Below are positions 17,462 through 24,542 of a DNA stretch of 64,000 bases, piece after piece. The stretch comes from Streptomyces pyxinicus (GTDB lineage: Bacteria > Actinomycetota > Actinomycetes > Streptomycetales > Streptomycetaceae): assembly GCF_024753135.1 (NCBI RefSeq), contig NZ_JANUGP010000010.1, positions 1 to 64,000 of the forward strand, in the 5' to 3' direction. Made by a program: the position numbers and the translations under genes. The notes beneath the pieces are model-generated. The model was not told the DNA's origin, ran no database searches, and saw only the letters and a list, made by a program, of their open reading frames with translations. Position 1 is the stretch's first letter; every line of letters begins with the position of its first letter.

Positions 17462-17555
17462 TATCTTGCGCGAACGCTCTTGACGTTCACCTGTCGTGCA
17501 CAAAAGATGTCCTGCGACCGCCTCTTCCCGTACGAGGTCTCACAGGAGCCGTGCC

Positions 17556-18866
17556 ATGACGCGTACGTCACGATCGTTCCGCACCCTCGCCGTCACCGCC
17601 GCCGCCACCGCGCTGGGGCTGCTCGCCACCGCCTGCGGCGGCGGTGACGGTGCGACGGACGCCGCCTCCGACGGCAAGCCGGTGACCCTCGACTACTGGA
17701 CCTGGACCCTCGGCGCCAAGTCGACCGTCGACGCGTTCAACCGGACGCACAAGGACATCAAGATCCGGTTCACCGAGATACCGAGCGGCACCGAGGGCTA
17801 CAGCAAGCTCGCCAACGCGGTGAAGGCGGGCAACGCGCCCGACGTGGCCACGATCGAGTACCAGATGGTCCCCGAGTTCGCCAGCCAGGGCAATCTGCTC
17901 GACCTCACCCGGTACGCGGGCGACACGGTCAGGACGAAGTTCCCCAAGTCCGTCCAGTCCCTGGTCACCTTCGGCGGACGCACCTGGACCGTCCCCTACG
18001 ACCTGGCACCCCAGCTTCTCTACTACCGCACCGACCTCTTCAAGAAGTACGGCATCACCGTCCCCACGACCTGGGACGAGTTCCGGAAGGCCGCGGAGAA
18101 GGTCAAGAAGCAGGACGGCGGCGTCCGCCTCGCCTCCCTCCCGAAGAACGACCCCGCCCTGCTGGCCGCCCTGTCCTGGCAGGCCGGCGGCAAGTGGTTC
18201 GGCACCGAGGGCGACGCCTGGAAGACCGGCGTGGACGACACCCCCACCAAGAAGGTCACCGCCTACTGGGACGGCCTCGTCAAGGACGGCCTCGTGCAGA
18301 CCTTCACCGGCTACAGCCCCGAGGAGACCAAGGCCCGCGCCCAGGGCAAGACGATCGCCTTCCTCGGCGCCTCCTGGTCGGCCGGCGGCATGAAGACCGC
18401 CCTGCCCGACCTCAAGGGCAAGTGGGCCGTCGCCCCCCTGCCCCACTGGGGCACCGCCGCCAGCGGCAACTACGGCGGCACCTCCTACGGCGTCCTCAAG
18501 GGCAGCGAACACGCCGAGGCCGCCACCGAGTTCATCACCTGGCTCACCACGAACAAGGCCGGCGTCGAAGCCCGCCTCGCCGACCTGGAGTCGCCCAGCA
18601 GCGCCCTGCCCGCCGACCCGGACATGCGCAAGGTCGCCGCCGCCGAGTTCGACACCGGCTACTTCGACGGGCAGGACCTGTACGGCCTCGCCTCGCGGCA
18701 GGCCGACACCATCGTCCCCGGCTGGACCTGGGGCCCCGACCAGATGGACGTCTACACCGCCATCCAGGACACCACCGCCAAGTCCGGCTTCACCGCCGGC
18801 GTCGAGGCGGGCGAGCGCAAGGCCGAGTCCGGCATCACCGACCGGGGCCTCAAGCTCGCCAACTGA
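17556..18866 (+). CDS. ABC importer extracellular solute-binding lipoprotein (sugar type)
   Basis: 436-aa lipoprotein that captures the substrate outside the membrane. The signal ends with the lipobox LLATAC (lipid-anchored Cys27). The mature protein has the family-1 solute-binding pattern: VTLDYWTWTLGAKSTVDAFN, PDVATIEYQMVPEFASQGNL, TWTVPYDLAPQLLYYRTDLF, PTTWDEFRKAAEKV. Aromatic residues are frequent, as in carbohydrate binders, but the ligand cannot be read from sequence. First gene after the regulator; followed by two permease genes but no ATPase gene, so a shared MsiK-type ATPase is expected to power it. Confidence 0.9.
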   Translation: MTRTSRSFRTLAVTAAATALGLLATACGGGDGATDAASDGKPVTLDYWTWTLGAKSTVDAFNRTHKDIKIRFTEIPSGTEGYSKLANAVKAGNAPDVATIEYQMVPEFASQGNLLDLTRYAGDTVRTKFPKSVQSLVTFGGRTWTVPYDLAPQLLYYRTDLFKKYGITVPTTWDEFRKAAEKVKKQDGGVRLASLPKNDPALLAALSWQAGGKWFGTEGDAWKTGVDDTPTKKVTAYWDGLVKDGLVQTFTGYSPEETKARAQGKTIAFLGASWSAGGMKTALPDLKGKWAVAPLPHWGTAASGNYGGTSYGVLKGSEHAEAATEFITWLTTNKAGVEARLADLESPSSALPADPDMRKVAAAEFDTGYFDGQDLYGLASRQADTIVPGWTWGPDQMDVYTAIQDTTAKSGFTAGVEAGERKAESGITDRGLKLAN

Positions 18867-19109
18867 CCCCTTGAGGGGGGCGGTAGGGGAGGGCCCGGGT
18901 GCGGCACAACGAGGGAATGTGCCGCACCCGGCCGGACCACACCACACCCGGCACCCTCAACTCCAGGCCCAGAGACCTCAGTTCCTCATCCGGCACCCTC
19001 AGCTCCCCGCCCGGCACTTCCGATCGCCGCGCCCGCGCGAAGCCACCGCCGGTGCCGTCGCCCGCCCCGCCCCCCCCGACACGCCCACCCCCGACCCGAA
19101 GGAGCCGCA
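18867..19109. other. Long leader between binding-protein and permease genes
   Basis: This 243-bp gap in an otherwise tight operon holds a strong hairpin (18897-18929) and a direct repeat, CCGGCACCCTCAACTCC at 18948-18964 and CCGGCACCCTCAGCTCC at 18990-19006. Such a gap after the binding-protein gene often lowers permease expression relative to the binding protein. Confidence 0.6.
18897..18929 (+). terminator. Intra-operon hairpin after the binding-protein gene
   Basis: Perfect 12-bp stem (GGGTGCGGCACA / TGTGCCGCACCC) with a 9-nt loop, 31 nt past the stop. Likely a partial terminator or RNA-stabilising hairpin that makes the binding protein more abundant than the permeases. Confidence 0.75.
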
Positions 19110-20093
19110 GTGGCAGCACCCTTGGCCCGGACCGCCGGACCCCCGGCCGGCCGCCGTACCCCGGACCGGCGGGTGCCGGGCGGACCCGGCGCCGCCACCC
19201 GGGCCGCACGCGGCCGGCGCCGGGCCGCCGCCGTGCTCATCACGCCCTTCTTCGCACTGTTCGCCGTCGTCATGATCGCCCCGATCGGCTACGCGCTCTG
19301 GATGAGCCTGTTCCAGGAACGGTCCTCCGGGCTCGGCTTCGGCGGCACCCGGCGCGTCTTCGCCGGACTCGGCAACTACACCGCCGCCCTCTCCGACGCC
19401 GGGTTCCGCGCCTCCTTCGCGCACATCGCGCTCTACTGCGCCCTCTACATCCCGGTGATGACCGGCGGCTCCCTCGCCCTCGCCCTGCTCGTCGACTCCG
19501 CGCTCGCCCGCGCCAAGCGGTTCTTCCAACTGGCCCTGTTCCTGCCGCACGCGATCCCCGGACTGATCGCCTCGATCATCTGGATCTACCTCTACACCCC
19601 GGGCCTCAGCCCCGTGCTCGACGGGATCCAGGCCGCGGGCGGCAGCTGGGACTTCTACGCCGGCGACCATGTACTGCTCTCCCTGGTCAACCTGTCCGCC
19701 TGGCAGTGGACCGGCTACAACATGGTCATCTTCTACGCGGCCCTGCAAGCCGTACCGCGCGAAGTGATAGAAGCGGCCGTCGTGGACGGAGCCGGCGCCC
19801 TGCGCACCGCGATCCAGATCAAGGTCCCGATGATCGCCTCCGCGGTCGTCATGACCGTCCTGTTCACCTGTGTCGGCGCGATCCAGATCTTCACCGAACC
19901 CAAGCTGCTCAACCAGCGCGGCGCACCTTCGATCGACACCGCCTGGTCGCCCACCCTGTTCATCTGGAAGGCGGGCTTCGTGCAGCACGACTACGGCCTC
20001 GCCGCGGCGGCCTCCCTGCTGCTCGCCGCGCTCGGCATCGCCCTCTCCTTCCTCGTCACCCGCCTCGGAAACCGCTGGAAGGCGGCGGCATGA
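19110..20093 (+). CDS. ABC sugar importer permease (MalF/UgpA type)
   Basis: 327-aa integral membrane subunit with about six helices, the first at ~42-62 (AAAVLITPFFALFAVVMIAP). The cytoplasmic coupling (EAA) motif EAAVVDGAGALRTAIQIKVP is near residue 215. GTG start with GAAGGAG 6 nt upstream. It overlaps the second permease gene by 4 bp. The N-terminal ~40 residues are basic and extended. Confidence 0.9.
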   Translation: MAAPLARTAGPPAGRRTPDRRVPGGPGAATRAARGRRRAAAVLITPFFALFAVVMIAPIGYALWMSLFQERSSGLGFGGTRRVFAGLGNYTAALSDAGFRASFAHIALYCALYIPVMTGGSLALALLVDSALARAKRFFQLALFLPHAIPGLIASIIWIYLYTPGLSPVLDGIQAAGGSWDFYAGDHVLLSLVNLSAWQWTGYNMVIFYAALQAVPREVIEAAVVDGAGALRTAIQIKVPMIASAVVMTVLFTCVGAIQIFTEPKLLNQRGAPSIDTAWSPTLFIWKAGFVQHDYGLAAAASLLLAALGIALSFLVTRLGNRWKAAA

Positions 20094-21019
20094 CCACCCT
20101 CACCCACCCCACCGACGCCCCCGCCCACGGGTCCGCCACCGAAGGCGACGGCGCCACCGCGACCGGCCGCCGGCGCGCCCCCGGCAGCGGCCTGCTCTCC
20201 AAGGCGGTCGTCAACGGAATCCTGGCCGTCGCGGCCTGCTACACCCTGCTGCCCGTCAGCTGGCTGCTGATCGCCGCCACCAAGAACCACCGCGACCTGT
20301 TCGCCACCTCCGGCTTCGCCCTCGGCGACATGAACCTCCTGGCCAACCTGCGCCACCTGTTCACGTTCGACGACGGCATCTTCCTGCGCTGGCTCGGCAA
20401 CAGCGTCCTGTACTCCGTCGTCGGCTCCGCCCTCTCCAGTCTGATCTGCGTGGCCACCGGCTACGCCTTCGACAAGTACGACTTCCGGGGCAAGGAGAAG
20501 CTCTTCGGGCTCGTCCTCGGCGGCGTCCTGGTGCCGAGCACCGTCATCCAGCTGCCCATGTACCTGCTCGCCACCAAGGCCGGAGTCGTCAACACCTACT
20601 GGGCGCTGCTGCTGCCCGCCCTGGTCAACCCCTTCGGCGTCTACCTCGCCCGGGTCTTCTCCGAGGGCTACGTCCCGAACGAGGTGCTGGAGGCCGCCCG
20701 CGTCGACGGCGCCGGTGAGCTGGGCGCCTTCGCCCGCATCGGACTGCCCATGCTGGCACCCGGCTTCATGACGATCTTCCTGTTCTCGTTCACGGCCAGC
20801 TGGAACAATTTCTTCGGCGCGCTCGTCATGCTCAACGACGATCACCTCTACCCGGTCAACCTGGGCCTGTTCATGTGGAACAGCGTCACCCAGCAACAGC
20901 CCGAGTACTACGCGCTCGTGATCACCGGCTCGCTCGTGGCCGTCCTCCCGCTGATCGCCGCGTTCGTCTGCCTCCAGCGCTTCTGGCGCTCGGGCCTGAC
21001 CGCCGGCGCGGTGAAGTGA
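20090..21019 (+). CDS. ABC sugar importer permease (MalG/UgpE type)
   Basis: 309-aa second permease with six helices and the coupling motif EAARVDGAGELGAFARIGLP near residue 205. It contains the MalG-type NSVLYSVVGSALSSLICVAT and ASWNNFFGALVML segments. Starts ATGA-overlapped with the first permease and ends GTGA-overlapped with the dehydrogenase gene, so the enzymes downstream are cotranscribed with the importer. Confidence 0.9.
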   Translation: MTTLTHPTDAPAHGSATEGDGATATGRRRAPGSGLLSKAVVNGILAVAACYTLLPVSWLLIAATKNHRDLFATSGFALGDMNLLANLRHLFTFDDGIFLRWLGNSVLYSVVGSALSSLICVATGYAFDKYDFRGKEKLFGLVLGGVLVPSTVIQLPMYLLATKAGVVNTYWALLLPALVNPFGVYLARVFSEGYVPNEVLEAARVDGAGELGAFARIGLPMLAPGFMTIFLFSFTASWNNFFGALVMLNDDHLYPVNLGLFMWNSVTQQQPEYYALVITGSLVAVLPLIAAFVCLQRFWRSGLTAGAVK

Positions 21020-22089
21020 AGGTGACCGTGACCCCGACACCCCCACCCACCCCCACCCGTCCCCGTACCGTCCTCGCCATGGGCGCCGACATCCACCGGG
21101 CCCTGCTCGCCGACGGCCACCTCGACCGGCTCCACACGGTCGCCCGCGTCGACACGGCCGCCCCGATCACCACGCTCACCGACACCGACACCGCAACCAG
21201 CCCGGGCACCGCCCCGGCGTCCGCCGCCCGGCTCGCCCACGCCGAAGTCCTGTTCACCCACTGGGGCGCGCCCCCGCTCACCGAGGCGGCCCTGCGCCGC
21301 ATGCCCCGGCTGCGAGCCGTCGTCCACGCGGCCGGCTCCGTCAAGCACCATGTCACCGACGCCGTCTGGAAACGCGGCATCACCGTGTCCTCGGCGGCCG
21401 ACGCCAACGCCGTCCCGGTCGCCGAATTCACCCTCGCCGCCGTCCTGTTCGCCGGCAAGCGGGTCTTCCACGTCGCCCGCGAGTACGCCCACACCCGCAC
21501 CCCGCCCAGCCTCCTGCCGTACTACCGGGGCCACGGCAACTACCGGCGCACCGTCGGTGTCGTCGGCGCCTCCCGGGTCGGCCGCCGAGTCCTCGGCCTG
21601 CTGCGCCCCTTCGACCTGGACGTCCTGCTGCACGACCCCTACGTCGACCCGGCCGAGGCCCGGGCCCTGGGCGCCGAACCGGTCGGCCTGGACGAACTCG
21701 CCCGGCGCAGCGACACGGTCACCATCCACGCACCCCAACTCCCCGAGACCCGGCACATGTTCGACGACCGCAGGCTCACCCTGCTCAGGGACGGCGCGAC
21801 CCTCGTCAACACCGCCCGGGGCTCCCTGGTCGACACCGACGCCCTCACCCGGCACCTGCTCACCGGCCGGCTGAACGCCGTACTCGACGTCACCGACCCC
21901 GACGTACCGCCCGCCGGCTCACCCCTCTACACCCTGCCGAACGTGCTGCTCACCCCGCACATCGCCGGCTCCCTCGGCAACGAACTGGGCCGGATGACCG
22001 ACTGGGCCGTGGACGAGGTCGCCCGCTACGCCCGCGGCCTGCCCTTCGCCCACGCCGTCGGCCCCGAGGAACTGGGCCGCTCCGCCTGA
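21016..22089 (+). CDS. D-isomer-specific 2-hydroxyacid dehydrogenase
   Basis: 357-aa NAD(P)-dependent dehydrogenase of the phosphoglycerate/lactate-dehydrogenase family. The N-terminal catalytic half includes LRAVVHAAGSVKHHV; the Rossmann loop is GVVGASRVGRRVLGL (a variant of GxGxxG); catalytic Arg is in NTARGSLVDTDAL and His in LLTPHIAGSLGNE. The usual acid of the DVxE motif reads DVTD. It probably oxidises a 2-hydroxyacid made from the imported substrate, or reduces the oxo acid. GTG overlaps the permease stop; a second GTG two codons later is an alternative start. Confidence 0.85.
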   Translation: MKVTVTPTPPPTPTRPRTVLAMGADIHRALLADGHLDRLHTVARVDTAAPITTLTDTDTATSPGTAPASAARLAHAEVLFTHWGAPPLTEAALRRMPRLRAVVHAAGSVKHHVTDAVWKRGITVSSAADANAVPVAEFTLAAVLFAGKRVFHVAREYAHTRTPPSLLPYYRGHGNYRRTVGVVGASRVGRRVLGLLRPFDLDVLLHDPYVDPAEARALGAEPVGLDELARRSDTVTIHAPQLPETRHMFDDRRLTLLRDGATLVNTARGSLVDTDALTRHLLTGRLNAVLDVTDPDVPPAGSPLYTLPNVLLTPHIAGSLGNELGRMTDWAVDEVARYARGLPFAHAVGPEELGRSA

Positions 22090-22131
22090 CCGCCCGACCG
22101 TCACCCTCGCCGGCCCGTGAAAGGGACCCCC

Positions 22132-23598
22132 ATGCCCGCCCGCCGTGTCCTCGTCGTCGGCATCGACGGCGTACGCCTCGACACCCTGCGCCGTCTGCCC
22201 ACCCCGCACCTCGACGCCCTCGCCGCCGCCGGGTTCCTCGCCCCGGTGCGGGTCGAGGAGGACACCCCCACCATGTCCGGCCCGTGCTGGGCGACCGTCG
22301 TCACCGGAGTGTCCGTCGCCAAACACGCCGTGTGGAGCAACGACTTCACCGGTCACCGCCTCGACGTCTTCCCCGACTTCGCCACCCGCCTCGACCAGCA
22401 GGACGGCCGCCGCACCTTCGTCGCCGCCGGCTGGCGCCCGCTGATGCTGCCGCGCGACGGCGGCCCCCTCTTCCGCGCCCCCTCCGCCACCGTCCACATC
22501 GCCCCGCGCGCCGACACCCCCGAGGCCTGGGAGGAGTGCGACGAGCGGATCACCGAGGCCGCCGCCCGCGCCCTCACCGAGGACGGCCCCGAGGCCGCCT
22601 TCGTCTACCTCGGCGCCCCCGACGAGACGGCGCACGTCCTCGGCTGCGGCGAGGCGTACGAGCGGTCGGTCGTCCGCGCCGACGCCCGCCTCGGCCGGCT
22701 GCTCGCCGCCGTCCGCGCCCGGCCCGGACACGCGGCGGAGGAGTGGACGTACCTGGTCGTCACCGACCACGGGCACGTCGACGCGGGCGGACACGGCGGC
22801 CGGACCGACGCCGAGCGCACCGCCTGGCTGGCCGCGGCCGGCCCCGGTATCGGCGCCGCGCCCGGCCGGGTCCGGCACGTCGACGTCGCCGCCCAGGTGT
22901 ACGCCGCGCTGGGCCGCCACCCCGACCGGCACTGGACGCTCGACGGCCGCCCCTTCGCCGCCCGGCCGCACGCGGTGCTGCTCGACATGGACGGCACCCT
23001 CGTGGACACCGAGTCGCGGTGGCTGGACACCGTCCGCGCGACCGTGCCCGGTATCGGCGCCGACGACCTGCACACCGCCCTCGGCCGCTCCACCCCCGAC
23101 ACCGCCGCCCTCCTGCACCCCCTCGCCGGCACCGACCCCGACACCCTCGCCGCGCGCCTGGAGTCCCGGTTCCTCGACGCCGTACGACAGGAGACCGCCC
23201 TGCTCCCCGGAGTGCGTGAACTCTTCACACTGCTGGACGAGTTGAGCATCCCCACGGCCCTGGTGTCGGCGTCCTCGCGGCCCGTCGTGGACGCCGTGCT
23301 GAAGTTGCTCGCCGACGCCGGTGTCCCCGCCTTCGACGCCACCGTCACCGCGGGGGAGACCCGGCGCACCAAACCGCACGCCGACCCCTATCTGGCCGCC
23401 GCCCGTGCCCTCGGCGCCGACCCGGCGGCCTGCCTCGCCGTCGAGGACTCGCCCACCGGCGTGGCCGCCGCCGAGGCCGCCGGCTGCCGGGTGCTCGCCG
23501 TGCCGTCGTACCTGCCGGTCGAGCCGGGGCCCGGCCGGACGGTCCGGGACGGCCTCGGCGGCCTGACCGTCGAGGACCTGTGGGCCGCCGGCCTGTGA
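22132..23598 (+). CDS. Fused nucleotide pyrophosphatase/phosphodiesterase and HAD phosphatase
   Basis: 488-aa two-domain enzyme. Residues ~1-280 belong to the alkaline-phosphatase superfamily (type I phosphodiesterase): metal Asp in VVGIDGVRLDTL, Thr nucleophile in TPTMSGPCWATVVTGV, then LGAPDETAH and VTDHGHVDAGGHGG ligands. Residues ~283-488 are a complete HAD-IA phosphatase: LLDMDGTLVDTES, VSASSRP, TKPHADPYL and AVEDSPTGVAAAEAAG. Together they could split a phosphodiester and then dephosphorylate the product. ATG with GAAAGGGA upstream; last clear member of the importer operon. Both halves look intact; the substrate is unknown. Confidence 0.85.
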   Translation: MPARRVLVVGIDGVRLDTLRRLPTPHLDALAAAGFLAPVRVEEDTPTMSGPCWATVVTGVSVAKHAVWSNDFTGHRLDVFPDFATRLDQQDGRRTFVAAGWRPLMLPRDGGPLFRAPSATVHIAPRADTPEAWEECDERITEAAARALTEDGPEAAFVYLGAPDETAHVLGCGEAYERSVVRADARLGRLLAAVRARPGHAAEEWTYLVVTDHGHVDAGGHGGRTDAERTAWLAAAGPGIGAAPGRVRHVDVAAQVYAALGRHPDRHWTLDGRPFAARPHAVLLDMDGTLVDTESRWLDTVRATVPGIGADDLHTALGRSTPDTAALLHPLAGTDPDTLAARLESRFLDAVRQETALLPGVRELFTLLDELSIPTALVSASSRPVVDAVLKLLADAGVPAFDATVTAGETRRTKPHADPYLAAARALGADPAACLAVEDSPTGVAAAEAAGCRVLAVPSYLPVEPGPGRTVRDGLGGLTVEDLWAAGL

Positions 23599-23702
23599 CC
23601 ACCGCGCCGGCAGCGGGCCGCGGGGGCGGTGGCGGCACCCCGCCCCCTGCGACGTAACCTTTCTCCCCTCACGCCGACGCCCGTCCGCCCAGGAGCCGCC
23701 GC

Positions 23703-24542
23703 ATGCCCGCCCGCCCCCGCCTGCTCTACGTCACGGACCTGGCGTACCCGGCGCGCGGGCGCCGCTACGGCGACGAGGACATCCTCCTCACCTCCCGGAT
23801 GCGCGCCCACTTCGACCTGGCCCTGTGCCACCCCCGGGACGCGGCGGCCCTGATGGACGCCTTCGACGCGGTCGTGGTCCGCAACAGCGGCCCGGTGCTC
23901 GGCTACGCCCGGGAGTACGAGGAGTTCCGCACCCGCGCGCTCGCCGCCGGCACCCCGGTCTACAACCCGCTGACCGGCAAGGCCGACATGGCCGGCAAGC
24001 AGTACCTGCTCGACCTGAGCGCCGCCGGCTACCCGGTGATACCGACCGTCGGCCGAGCCGAGGACCTGCACCTGCTGCCGGCCGCCGAACGCTACGTGGT
24101 CAAGCCCCGGCTCGGCGCCGACTCCCTCGGCCTGCGCACCGTCCCGGCTGGGCAGGTCGCCGCCCTCGCCACCGGCGACGTCCTGATCCAGCCCCGCGTC
24201 GACTTCGCCTACGAGGTATCCTTCTACTTCGTGGACGACGACTTCCAGTACGCCCTGCACGCCCCCGACCCCGGGCGCCGCTGGGAGCTGACGCCCTATC
24301 CGGCCACCGCCGCCGACCTGGAGTTCGCCCGCCGGTTCGTGGACTGGAACGACCTCGGGCACGGCATCCAGCGCGTCGACGCCTGCCGGGCCCCCGACGG
24401 CGGCCTCCTCCTGGTCGAACTGGAGGACCTGAACCCCTACCTGTCCCTGGACGCCCTCCCGGAGGAGGCCAGGGACGCCTTCTGCACCGCGTTCACGGCC
24501 TCCCTGAGCCGGTTCGTGCGGGGCGCGCTCAGTCCAGCCTGA
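23703..24542 (+). CDS. ATP-grasp family protein
   Basis: 279-aa protein with the features of RimK/glutathione-synthetase-like ATP-grasp ligases: an N-terminal pre-ATP-grasp Rossmann-like domain (LLYVTDLAYPARGRRYGDED), the segment KADMAGKQYLLDLSAAGYPV, the ATP lysine strand ERYVVKPRLGADSLGLRT, VLIQPRVDFAYEVSFYFVD and a metal-binding end motif LLVELEDLNPYLSLDAL. These enzymes join a carboxylate to an amine or thiol through an acyl phosphate. Good ribosome site AGGAG 8 nt upstream. It is 104 bp after the phosphodiesterase-HAD gene and may belong to the same unit. Its 3' end overlaps the convergent lyase by 14 bp. Confidence 0.8.
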   Translation: MPARPRLLYVTDLAYPARGRRYGDEDILLTSRMRAHFDLALCHPRDAAALMDAFDAVVVRNSGPVLGYAREYEEFRTRALAAGTPVYNPLTGKADMAGKQYLLDLSAAGYPVIPTVGRAEDLHLLPAAERYVVKPRLGADSLGLRTVPAGQVAALATGDVLIQPRVDFAYEVSFYFVDDDFQYALHAPDPGRRWELTPYPATAADLEFARRFVDWNDLGHGIQRVDACRAPDGGLLLVELEDLNPYLSLDALPEEARDAFCTAFTASLSRFVRGALSPA

